Below are positions 1 through 5,433 of a stretch of 5,433 nt of DNA, piece after piece; within the stretch, counting starts at the first letter, position 1, and each line of letters begins with the position of its first letter. The notes under the pieces were generated by a model. The model was given only the letters and a program-made list of their open reading frames with translations, was not told where the DNA came from and searched no databases. A program made the position numbers and the translations under genes. This DNA is from CAYWGR01 sp964458015 (lineage in GTDB: Bacteria > Planctomycetota > Planctomycetia > Pirellulales > Thermoguttaceae): positions 1 to 5,433 of the forward strand of contig CAYWGR010000252.1 of the NCBI GenBank assembly GCA_964458015.1, read 5' to 3'.

Positions 1-92
1 CCCGTTCGTGGGCGAGCAGAAAGGAGACCTCCACTAAAGAGGAGATCAGGGGACCATGTTGATGTCCTGCGGTGCAAACCTATATTGTCGTG

Positions 93-121
93 TTGCCCCA
101 ACAAGGCTGACATCGTCTAAT
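93..121 (+). promoter_or_regulatory. Candidate sigma-70-type promoter of the mop-modABC operon
   Basis: A TTGCCC hexamer (93-98) and a TCTAAT hexamer (116-121) are separated by exactly 17 bp, close to the TTGACA/TATAAT consensus (4/6 and 5/6 matches). Transcription would begin near 128, about 28 bases before the preferred mop start. A 5-bp inverted repeat, TGTTG-CCC-CAACA (91-103), straddles the -35 box and could be an operator. This is a motif match only; no other promoter as good was seen in the leader. Confidence 0.45.
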
Positions 122-155
122 CCTAGAAGGTTTTTTAACAGGAATGGTGATTCGA

Positions 156-365
156 ATGAAACTTAGCGCACGAAATGTACTCAAGGGCACGGTCAAAACC
201 ATCACCGACGGAGCCGTCAATTCGGAAGTGATTGTCGAATTGCCTGGCGGCGAAGAAATCGTCTCCATCATCACGAAAAGTTCCGCTCAAAGCCTTGGGT
301 TGATCCAAGGAAGCACCGTCTATTCCGTCATAAAGGCCAGCAGCGTGATTCTGGCCGTTGATTGA
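156..365 (+). CDS. mop: Molbindin, single Mop (TOBE) domain molybdate-binding protein
   Basis: A 69-residue protein made of one Mop/TOBE domain. It opens with MKLSARNVLKG and continues with the family signatures GAVNSEV (about 22-28), LPGGEEIVSIIT (about 32-43), LGL and a VIKASSV end. Family knowledge: such small molbindins assemble as oligomers (commonly hexamers) that bind molybdate or tungstate in the cytoplasm, for storage or buffering. The start is placed at ATG 156 because family members begin MKLSARN. An AGGA at 140-143 lies 12 bases upstream of it. An in-frame ATG at 144 would add MVIR but directly abuts that AGGA, so it is less likely. The gene is followed after 30 bp by modA and appears to lead the molybdate transport operon. 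The fold is repeated at the C-terminus of ModC. The family assignment is firm; the exact in vivo role (storage or regulation) is inferred. Confidence 0.9.
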   Translation: MKLSARNVLKGTVKTITDGAVNSEVIVELPGGEEIVSIITKSSAQSLGLIQGSTVYSVIKASSVILAVD

Positions 366-395
366 AATTGGTGATCCAAGAAAGGGTTATGTAAC

Positions 396-1208
396 ATGCG
401 TAGATATATGGCCGCCTCGGCGGCGATGGCGTTTTTCGTTTTCATGGCACTTCATTTTGGATCCGCATGGGCGGATGAGGCCGGCGGCGAGGCGAAGACT
501 GTTCAGGTTTTCGCGGCCGCAAGCACCACCAACGTGATCGGCGAAATCAAAGGCCAATTCACCCAAAAAACCGGCGTCAAAGTGCTTGTCAGTTTTGGTT
601 CGTCGGCGACGCTGGCGCGGCAAATCACCAACGGCGCCGACGCCGACGTGTTGCTGTCGGCCGATACGAAATGGGCCGATGACTTGACGCACAATGGGTT
701 TGTCGTTGAAAAAAGGGATCTCCTGGGCAATCATCTGGTTATCGTCGTACCCGATAATTCCACGCTAAACGTGGCTAAACCCGAAGATTTGGTTTCGGAT
801 AAGATTACGCATATTGCCATCGGCGATCCAAAATCGGTGCCTGCCGGCAAGTATGCGAAGAAGGCGCTCGAAAAGCTCGGATTGTGGGAGAAGCTGAAAA
901 CGAAGTTCGCCACGGCCGATGATGTCCGGAACGCACTAACCTATGTCGAAACCGGCGCGGCCGAAGCGGGAATCGTGTATGCCACGGATGCCGCCATCAG
1001 CAAGAAGGTAAAAGTGGTCGTCGAGATTCCCGAATCGCTTACCGGACCGATCCGCTATCCGATCGTGCTCCTCAAACATAGTGAAAGGAATGTCGCGGCC
1101 GTGTCTTTTTACAGATTCCTTCAATCGCCGGAATCGTTCCGGGTGTTTCGGAAGTACGGATTTACCATTCTTGAAGAAGCAAAACCAGACGACAAATCCG
1201 GCAAATAA
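396..1208 (+). CDS. modA: Molybdate ABC transporter, substrate-binding protein ModA
   Basis: A 270-residue periplasmic solute-binding protein that captures molybdate (probably also tungstate) and delivers it to ModBC. The N-terminus is a Sec signal peptide: MRRY, a hydrophobic core to about residue 22, and an AWA cleavage motif, so the mature protein probably begins at Asp27. There is no lipobox cysteine. Anion-pocket motifs of the ModA family are present: AAAS (40-43), FGSSATLARQI (67-77), GDPKSVPAGKYA (143-154), DVRNALTYVETG (176-187) and GIVYATDA (192-199). By comparison with E. coli ModA, Ser43, a serine of SS69-70, the PAG loop, Val177 and Tyr195 should line the oxyanion site. An AAAGGG at 381-386 lies 9 bases before ATG 396. 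It sits 30 bp after mop and 2 bp before modB. Length is normal for the family and no damage is visible. Confidence 0.96.
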   Translation: MRRYMAASAAMAFFVFMALHFGSAWADEAGGEAKTVQVFAAASTTNVIGEIKGQFTQKTGVKVLVSFGSSATLARQITNGADADVLLSADTKWADDLTHNGFVVEKRDLLGNHLVIVVPDNSTLNVAKPEDLVSDKITHIAIGDPKSVPAGKYAKKALEKLGLWEKLKTKFATADDVRNALTYVETGAAEAGIVYATDAAISKKVKVVVEIPESLTGPIRYPIVLLKHSERNVAAVSFYRFLQSPESFRVFRKYGFTILEEAKPDDKSGK

Positions 1209-1210
1209 TC

Positions 1211-1879
1211 ATGTCTGCGGAAGAATGGTCGGCATTGCGGTTGAGCTTTCAGGTGGCGATGTGTGCCGCGCTGGCGGGACTTCCGCCGGCCATCGCCATA
1301 GGCTATTGGCTCGCCCGAACTCGCTTTGGCGGCAAGTGGCTCGTCGAAGTCATCGTGAATCTGCCGCTGGTGCTTCCTCCGGTCGTGACGGGCTATTTGT
1401 TGCTTTTGCTGCTTGCGCCGCGAGGGCCGATCGGAGCAATGCTGCAAGACCTGTTCGGTATGAAGATCGTTTTTACTTGGTGGGGCGCGGCATTGGCTTC
1501 TATGGTCATGAGCTTTCCGTTGATGGTCCGTGCAATACGATTGGCATTTCAAGGGGTTGATCCCCGCCTGGAGTTGGCCGCGACAACACTCGGTGTAAGC
1601 CGCATAGCCGCGTTTTTCAGGGTCACGCTGCCGTTGGCAAAACGCGGCGTTCTCTCCGGTTGGGTTTTGGCGTTTGCACGAAGCCTCGGTGAATTTGGCG
1701 CGACGATCATGGTTGCGGGCAATATCGAAGGGCAGACTCGTACGATTCCGCTGGCTGTTTATACCCTCTCGAACCAGCCGGATGGCATGCATGAAGCCTG
1801 GCATCTTGTTGCGCTTTCGATATTGCTTTCCTGTGGAGCCCTTGCTTTTAGCGAGTGGCTCGAACGAAGACATTCCTAG
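1211..1879 (+). CDS. modB: Molybdate ABC transporter, permease ModB
   Basis: A 222-residue inner-membrane permease that forms the translocation path for molybdate, presumably as a homodimer with ModA outside and ModC inside. Hydrophobic segments are seen at about 13-33, 45-69, 88-108, 145-168 and 197-214, which fits the usual five-helix ModB core. The cytoplasmic coupling (EAA) region is at about 121-162, running from ELAATTLGVS through FRVTLPLAKRGVLSG to SLGEFGATIMVAG, the latter being strongly typical of ModB/CysT-type permeases. The length is close to that of E. coli ModB. The ATG is 2 bp after the modA stop, implying translational coupling, and modC follows after 17 bp. The sequence looks complete and intact. 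Confidence 0.95.
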   Translation: MSAEEWSALRLSFQVAMCAALAGLPPAIAIGYWLARTRFGGKWLVEVIVNLPLVLPPVVTGYLLLLLLAPRGPIGAMLQDLFGMKIVFTWWGAALASMVMSFPLMVRAIRLAFQGVDPRLELAATTLGVSRIAAFFRVTLPLAKRGVLSGWVLAFARSLGEFGATIMVAGNIEGQTRTIPLAVYTLSNQPDGMHEAWHLVALSILLSCGALAFSEWLERRHS

Positions 1880-1896
1880 TTTACGAGTTCATTTGA

Positions 1897-2970
1897 ATGT
1901 CCGTACTGAACTTCCAATGCCGACATCGTTACGCAAGCGGGTTCGAACTCGATATTTCATTCACGATCAATCACCGTTTCACATCACTGTTTGGGCCTTC
2001 GGGTAGCGGCAAGACGAGCATCCTGTCGATCATTGCCGGAATTCTTCAGCCGCAACAAGGAAAAGTTCAGATCGAAGACCGCACGCTGCTGGATAGCGAA
2101 CAAGGCGTCTTTTTGTCGCCGGCACGTCGCAACATTGGTCTGGTGTTTCAAGATGCGCTGCTATTTCCGCATCTTTCGGTCGAGCATAATCTAAGGTTTG
2201 GGCAGCGTCATCGACGAATTCCACACCATTTAGTCGAATTTGCCCGCGTTATCGAAGTATTGGAGCTCGGTGGTCTTCTGCATCGCTATCCTGTGAATCT
2301 TTCCGGTGGCGAGCGACAGCGAGTAGCGCTGGGGCGAGCGTTGTTGAGTGCCCCGGAATTGTTGATCATGGACGAGCCCTTGGCCTCGCTCGATGATCCG
2401 CTCAAAGGCCGTATTTTAGCTTATTTGGAACGAGTTATAGAGGAATGGAATATCCCAACGATATTCGTTACGCACAGTCAGGCCGAGGTGCGTCGGGCCG
2501 CCGATTGGGTTGTGGTGGTTGAAAAAGGGCACGTAGTTTGTGTTGGCCCGCCTAATCAGGCTTTGACCCAACCCGGTCCTTTGACATGGACGAATTCCAC
2601 AGGCCCGGCAAATCTATTGCGAATCGAACATATAGTATCCAAAGAAGACCACCTGATTGCCGACATCGGCGGCGGTCAAAGCGTTTTTTTACCGATCGCC
2701 GAGTGCCCGGCGTCAACGCCTTCGTTCGTTCAATTTCGCCCTGCCGACGTCATTCTATCTTTGGGGGATGTGGCGGGCTTAAGCGTGCGTAATCACCTTC
2801 GCGGCCGTGTGTGTCATCTGCTGAATGTTGAAAATGCAACCTTTGTCGCAGTCGATATTGGCCAAATTCTTTGGGCTGAGATCACTCCCCAGGCAGCCGC
2901 GGAATTGCAGCTTACCCGAGGCGCTGATGTTGTTTGTCTCCTCAAAGCCCATAGCCTTACGGTGGCTTAA
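1897..2970 (+). CDS. modC: Molybdate ABC transporter, ATP-binding protein ModC with C-terminal Mop domain
   Basis: A 357-residue ATPase that powers molybdate import through ModB at the cytoplasmic face. The nucleotide-binding domain is complete: Walker A GPSGSGKT (33-40), Q-loop Gln85 in VFQDALLFPHL, ABC signature LSGGERQ (135-141), Walker B LLIMDEP (155-161), D-loop SLDD (164-167) and H-loop His193 in VTHSQAE. A linker follows, then a Mop/TOBE domain at about 291-357 (LSVRNHLRGRV to LLKAHSLTVA). In related ModC proteins this domain binds molybdate and can inhibit transport when the cell is replete. The domain clearly resembles the free Mop protein encoded first in the operon. The Shine-Dalgarno sequence before ATG 1897 is weak, so translation may depend on coupling to modB. 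No convincing plus-strand intrinsic terminator was found directly after the TAA. Confidence 0.95.
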   Translation: MSVLNFQCRHRYASGFELDISFTINHRFTSLFGPSGSGKTSILSIIAGILQPQQGKVQIEDRTLLDSEQGVFLSPARRNIGLVFQDALLFPHLSVEHNLRFGQRHRRIPHHLVEFARVIEVLELGGLLHRYPVNLSGGERQRVALGRALLSAPELLIMDEPLASLDDPLKGRILAYLERVIEEWNIPTIFVTHSQAEVRRAADWVVVVEKGHVVCVGPPNQALTQPGPLTWTNSTGPANLLRIEHIVSKEDHLIADIGGGQSVFLPIAECPASTPSFVQFRPADVILSLGDVAGLSVRNHLRGRVCHLLNVENATFVAVDIGQILWAEITPQAAAELQLTRGADVVCLLKAHSLTVA

Positions 2971-3003
2971 CTGCGTGGTCAAGAAGTAACATGTCTTAAA
3001 GTA

Positions 3004-3210
3004 TTGCTGCCTCCCCAATGGCACATCGGCGGCATCTTTTCGCAGAAAAGCATGGTGATACTTTGGGGACAGTCCGATGTGGGGAAGAGTTTTCCGGCTC
3101 TGGACTGGGGGCTTTGCATGGCCACAGGAAGAAAATGGTTAGGATGGGACGTGCATCAGGGGGCGGTCGACAATATTGGAGCAGAAGGTGTCGAAGTGCA
3201 AAATCGGTAG
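3004..3210 (+). pseudogene. Remnant of a RepA-like AAA ATPase (AAA_25-type), N-terminal piece
   Basis: The translation from 3004 begins LPPQWHIGGIFSQKSMVILW and then has GQSDVGKSF (Walker A, residues 22-30), ALDWGLCMATGRKWLG (32-47), V-QGAV and GAEG (59-62, where the family has a Walker B-like YIAAEG). This order matches the start of RepA/AAA_25 ATPases of plasmids and integrated elements, whose domain runs well beyond this point. A TAG at 3208-3210 ends it after only 68 codons. The frame is open from 2971, directly after the modC stop and in the same frame, but there is no good ribosome-binding site or ATG before ATG 3052, which lies inside the conserved region. Both ends of the ORF are therefore missing. 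Frames after the stop carry no recognisable continuation. I read it as a decayed fragment of a mobile element next to the 3' end of a tRNA gene. A functional mini-protein is unlikely. Confidence 0.6.
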
Positions 3211-3267
3211 GAGATGATACCTAATATCCTTGCCGCTCTTTGAAGCTGTTTTCTGCGTTAGTCTGGC

Positions 3268-3293
3268 GCCGGCATGGAACCGAAGCTGCCGGC
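3268..3293. other. Short GC-rich hairpin in the intergenic region
   Basis: GCCGGCA (3268-3274) is perfectly complementary to TGCCGGC (3287-3293) across a 12-base loop. It lies about 300 bp after modC and just beyond the tRNA terminator. On the plus strand it is followed by TCTTACT, not a real T-run, so it is at best a weak terminator for the mod operon. The rest of 2971-3310, apart from the AAA remnant, shows nothing else I can name. Confidence 0.3.
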
Positions 3294-3307
3294 TCTTACT
3301 GGCCATG

Positions 3308-3345
3308 AAAAAAGCCTTGCGTAACTTATTGTCACGCAAGGCTTT
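3308..3345 (-). terminator. Intrinsic terminator of tRNA-Lys
   Basis: Read on the minus strand, a 15-bp stem (AAAGCCTTGCGTGAC pairing with GTTACGCAAGGCTTT, one G-T wobble) closes a 5-base AATAA loop at 3311-3345. It is followed by six consecutive Ts (through 3308). It starts 5 bases after the tRNA 3' end. The plus-strand version has only three Ts after the stem, so it would be a poor terminator for the converging mod transcripts, although the hairpin itself could still impede them. Confidence 0.85.
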
Positions 3346-3350
3346 AGGAG

Positions 3351-3424
3351 TGCCCCCTCGGGGACTCGAACCCCAAACCCTCTGATTAAGAGTCAGATGC
3401 TCTGACCAATTGAGCTAAGGAGGC
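3351..3424 (-). tRNA. tRNA-Lys, anticodon CTT
   Basis: A 74-nt cloverleaf on the minus strand. The acceptor is GCCTCCT with AGGGGGC (one T-G wobble) and discriminator A. The D stem is GCTC/GAGC with loop AATTGGTCA. The anticodon stem is TCTGA/TCAGA with loop CTCTTAA, so the anticodon is CTT (plus-strand 3388-3390), decoding AAG lysine codons. The variable loop has five bases. The T stem is TGGGG/CCCCG with loop TTCGAGT. The 3' CCA is not encoded and must be added after transcription. A strong terminator follows at once and a promoter-like pair lies upstream, so it is probably a single-gene transcript. An element remnant lies on its 3' side, the usual side for integration at tRNA genes. Confidence 0.95.
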
Positions 3425-3459
3425 GGTTGTTCCGCAGCCGGATGGCTGGGAATGATTTT

Positions 3460-3487
3460 ATCTTACGGATATCGGCCGGGGTTTCAA
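3460..3487 (-). promoter_or_regulatory. Candidate promoter of tRNA-Lys
   Basis: On the minus strand, TTGAAA (3487-3482) and TAAGAT (3465-3460) are separated by 16 bp, matching the -35 and -10 hexamers at 4/6 or better. The -10 lies 35 bases before the tRNA 5' end, leaving a leader of about 28 bases for RNase P removal. This is a motif match with no direct support for the start point. Confidence 0.4.
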
Positions 3488-3524
3488 GGGGTGCAGTAAC
3501 GGATTTTGGGGGTTGCGAGATGAA

Positions 3525-3589
3525 TGTGAAGCGGGTTGGATATGTCCACGGCATACAACAACACAGCGGGCAAGCCCGCTCGCTTCACA
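3525..3589. repeat. Nested inverted repeats, possible three-way junction
   Basis: TGTGAAGCG (3525-3533) is perfectly complementary to CGCTTCACA (3581-3589). Inside lie a small TGGA-TATG-TCCA hairpin (3537-3548) and a strong hairpin of AGCGGGC and GCCCGCT (3565-3580), which abuts the outer right arm. Together they could form a three-way junction in RNA from either strand, or a cruciform in DNA. No T-run follows on either side, so it is not an intrinsic terminator. It may be a dispersed REP-like element or a 3' structure of the minus-strand regulator transcript. The rest of 3488-3600 shows no gene. Confidence 0.45.
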
Positions 3590-3600
3590 GTTTATCTATT

Positions 3601-3704
3601 TTGACCATAGAAATTACTGCTTTGATCATAGAAATTACTGCTTTGACTATAGAAATACTGCTTTGACAATAGAAAATGCGATTTTGACCGTAGAAAATTA
3701 GTGC
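3601..3704. repeat. Five tandem imperfect 21-bp repeats
   Basis: Units start at 3601, 3622, 3643, 3663 and 3684, with lengths 21, 21, 20, 21 and 21. Every unit opens with TTGA and has TAGAAA eight bases in. The three bases between these blocks in the plus-strand units read CCA, TCA, CTA, CAA and CCG. The second half (TTACTGCT in units 1 and 2) is kept in units 1-3 and decays in units 4-5. There are no spacers, so this is not a CRISPR array. The array is far more AT-rich than the flanks. It begins 7 bp past the stop codon of the minus-strand regulator and ends about 175 bp upstream of tRNA-Lys. A 21-bp period is about two helical turns, which would place all copies on one DNA face, as in iteron or operator arrays. 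The function is unknown. Confidence 0.85.
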
Positions 3705-3711
3705 GTCTTTT

Positions 3712-5433
3712 TTAAGGGGTCTCCATGCCGAGTTGACGCATTTTTCGGTAAAGATTGGAGCGGTGGAGGCCAAGTCGGGCGGCGGCGAGGCTCATATTCC
3801 CCCCACTTTGCTCAATTAGATGACGGATGTACTCGGTTTGGAATCGGGTGGTGGCGTCCATTAGGGTGTAATTCCCCTGGATGGCCGAGGGCATCTGGCC
3901 GCGGGGCGAAAGGATAAACGCCAAATCCTCGGCCTCGATGCGATCTTCGGTCGAAAGATAGGCGAGCCGTTCCATCAGATTACGCAGCTCGCGGACATTG
4001 CCCGGCCAGGGGTGTTCGAGGAGCCGTTTTTTCGCGGCCGAGGTGAGCTGGGGCGTCTTTCGATGCGCGCGGCGGCAAAAATCGTTCAAAAAATGCTCGG
4101 CAAGCATCATAATATCGTTGCCTCGCTCGCGGAGCGGCGGCAGATCGATGGCGACCACGTTCAGGCGGAAGTAAAGATCCTCGCGAAAGCGTTTCGCTCG
4201 GACTAATTCTGCCAGGTTTTGGTTCGTGGCGGCCAGCAGTCGCGCGTCGGTGTGGATGGGCGTCGAACCGCCGACTCGGACCAAAACCTTTTCTTCCAGA
4301 ACGCGCAGCAGCTTGGCCTGACTGCCGAGGCTGAGGTCGCCGATCTCGTCGAGGAACAGCGTTCCGCCGGCGGCGAGTTCGAACTTGCCCTGGCGCATTT
4401 CGCGGGCGTCGGTGAACGCTCCTTTTTCGTGGCCGAACAGTTCGCTTTCGGCCAGCGTTTCAGGAATGGCGGCACAGTTGACCGCAATAAACGGCTGATC
4501 GCGACGACGGCTTAGATAGTGGATCGACTGGGCGGCAACCTCTTTGCCGGTGCCGTTTTCGCCGGTGATCAGCACGGCGAGATCGGTATCGGCCACGCGG
4601 CGGATGATCGAGCGCAGGGCCTCGACGGCCGGGCTTTGGCCGATCATTCGCACGTTTTCGGCCGCTGTTTCGGCGATTTGATGCTTGGCTGCCAGCAGTT
4701 GCCGGCGGTCCTGGGCGTTTTCCAAAGCCACGGCGGCATGTGCCGCCAATTCGACCAGCGCGTCTTCGTCGTCTTTCGTAAAAACGCCTTCGAGCTTATT
4801 GATCAACTCGAACGCGCCGAACAGCTCGCCGCCGCGTCCGTGCAAGGGAACGCATAAGAGGGTACGTGTTTGATAGTGAAGCTGGGCATCGACGTGTCGA
4901 TCGACGGCCGTGGGCTCGGCGGCGGCATCGACCCGTCGCGGCTGCCCGGTTTGGATCACCTCGCCCACCACGCCGCGATTGTCGGGGATGCGCAGCTCGC
5001 CGTTGGGAAGTCCCAAAGCCGGCCGGCCGACAAGGATATGATTCGGGCGATCCCAAAGGAAGATGCTTGCGCGATCGGCGTTGAGAAGTCGGGTGGCGGC
5101 CTCGGCCATTTGCGTGAGCAGCGGTTCGAGCTCGCGGGTTTGGTTCCACTGGTCGGCAATTTCGAGCATGGTTTCCAGCCGTCGAAGCCGGCTGCTGTCG
5201 CTTGCGCGGCGACGGACTGCCGTGATGGCGCGAAGGGCGATCGGAGTGAATTGCTCTAGGGCTGTGCGAAGTGCGGCGGCGTTTTTGGCTTCCGGCTTGG
5301 CTTGTGAAGAAGATGCGGCAGGAAGATGCAGGGCTAGGACTTCTCCTTGTGTGGATCGAGGCGATAGGGGAGCGGTCGCCCAATTGTTTTGTATCTGGAC
5401 CGCGTCGGTATCGAGCGTTTCGGCCAGCAGATC
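3712..5433 (-). CDS. Sigma-54-dependent transcriptional regulator, GAF-AAA+-Fis HTH (5' end outside window)
   Basis: An enhancer-binding activator of RNA polymerase sigma-54. Residues are counted from the Met at 5169. A GAF sensor domain spans about 8-150. The AAA+ domain follows, with Walker A GENGTGKE (203-210), GAFTDA (250-255), Walker B GGTLFLDEIGD (268-278), sensor I ATN (314-316), an arginine-finger region FREDLYFRL (328-336) and sensor II WPGNVRELRNL (388-398). A Fis-type helix-turn-helix lies at about 440-481 (GGNMSLAAARLGLHRSNLYRKM). The frame has no stop for another 88 codons upstream of that Met, to the window edge. That extension includes RLRRLETMLEIADQW joined smoothly to the GAF, so the true start is probably outside and the visible product is at least 573 residues. 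The extra part may be the end of another sensor domain, which I cannot identify. No receiver domain is visible. The GAF-AAA+-Fis order recalls NifA/FhlA/NorR, but ligand and targets are unknown. The GAFTGA loop that touches sigma-54 has Asp for the second Gly. Confidence 0.93.
   Translation of the reverse strand, partial: DLLAETLDTDAVQIQNNWATAPLSPRSTQGEVLALHLPAASSSQAKPEAKNAAALRTALEQFTPIALRAITAVRRRASDSSRLRRLETMLEIADQWNQTRELEPLLTQMAEAATRLLNADRASIFLWDRPNHILVGRPALGLPNGELRIPDNRGVVGEVIQTGQPRRVDAAAEPTAVDRHVDAQLHYQTRTLLCVPLHGRGGELFGAFELINKLEGVFTKDDEDALVELAAHAAVALENAQDRRQLLAAKHQIAETAAENVRMIGQSPAVEALRSIIRRVADTDLAVLITGENGTGKEVAAQSIHYLSRRRDQPFIAVNCAAIPETLAESELFGHEKGAFTDAREMRQGKFELAAGGTLFLDEIGDLSLGSQAKLLRVLEEKVLVRVGGSTPIHTDARLLAATNQNLAELVRAKRFREDLYFRLNVVAIDLPPLRERGNDIMMLAEHFLNDFCRRAHRKTPQLTSAAKKRLLEHPWPGNVRELRNLMERLAYLSTEDRIEAEDLAFILSPRGQMPSAIQGNYTLMDATTRFQTEYIRHLIEQSGGNMSLAAARLGLHRSNLYRKMRQLGMETP

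Noticed and set aside
2..37. Tail of an upstream gene ending at a TAA (35-37)
   Set aside because: Only 11 codons (PFVGEQKGDLH) are visible, and other frames are equally open over this length.
1..90. Possible molybdenum-cofactor riboswitch in the mop leader
   Set aside because: There are short inverted repeats (CCTC/GAGG near 28-42; CAGG..AC with GTCCTG near 47-69), but I cannot match the conserved core of the Moco RNA motif. They also lie mostly upstream of the proposed transcription start. A covariance-model search would decide it.
1799..1813. Sigma-54 promoter-like TGGCAT..TTGCG
   Set aside because: The GG to GC spacing is one base short of the -24/-12 consensus, and it lies inside modB.
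1121..1873. Long minus-strand open frame opposite modB
   Set aside because: It lies antisense to an unmistakable modA end and modB, with a low-complexity, Arg/Gln/His-rich translation typical of a shadow frame.
2971..3351. Duplicate of the tRNA 3' end as an attachment site
   Set aside because: No repeat of the tRNA T-arm or acceptor end was found in the interval. The TGCCTCCCC near 3008 is too short and too imperfect a match.
3601..3704. CRISPR array
   Set aside because: The units abut directly with no spacers, and no cas gene is present.
3702..3740. TGCGTC/GACGCA inverted repeat as terminator of the regulator
   Set aside because: The 6-bp stem has a 27-base loop, spans the stop codon and is not followed by a T-run on the minus strand.
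4012..4857. Plus-strand open frames opposite the sigma-54 regulator
   Set aside because: They mirror the GC-rich codons of the regulator, lack any family motif, and overlap a complete AAA+ domain on the other strand.

Overview
The window holds a molybdate-uptake operon on the plus strand, facing a tRNA-Lys gene and a large sigma-54-dependent regulator on the minus strand. Between them lie a decayed mobile-element gene and an AT-rich tandem-repeat array. The sequence is a moderately GC-rich bacterial chromosome. The tRNA gene lacks an encoded CCA, and the RepA-type AAA remnant and the style of the GAF/AAA+/Fis regulator recall Planctomycetota. That assignment is an impression from protein style, not something the window proves.

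Layout: Positions 1-155 are a leader with a plausible sigma-70-type promoter (-35 at 93-98, -10 at 116-121). Four genes follow in tight order: a one-domain molbindin (mop), then modA (periplasmic molybdate-binding protein), modB (permease) and modC (ATPase with its own C-terminal Mop/TOBE domain). Gaps are 30, 2 and 17 bp, so they are very likely one transcript. ModA captures molybdate outside the inner membrane, ModB forms the channel, ModC powers it, and the free Mop protein probably stores or buffers molybdate in the cytoplasm. No ModE-type regulator is seen.

From 2971 to about 3310 there is no intact gene. A 68-codon stretch carries the N-terminal part of a RepA-like AAA ATPase, with an intact Walker A motif but a stop shortly after the Walker B region. 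This is probably the remnant of an integrated element. Next, on the minus strand, come a strong intrinsic terminator (3308-3345), tRNA-Lys(CTT) (3351-3424) and its candidate promoter (3460-3487).

Between the tRNA and the regulator lie an inverted-repeat structure that could fold as a three-way junction (3525-3589) and five tandem copies of an approximately 21-bp unit (3601-3704). The repeats start 7 bp beyond the regulator stop codon. The regulator (GAF, AAA+, Fis-type HTH) starts beyond the window: its frame stays open for 88 codons upstream of the first internal Met, to position 5433. It carries GAFTDA instead of the usual GAFTGA sigma-54 contact motif.

The best candidates for something undescribed are the tandem-repeat array and the adjacent structured segment. 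The rest is recognisable biology.
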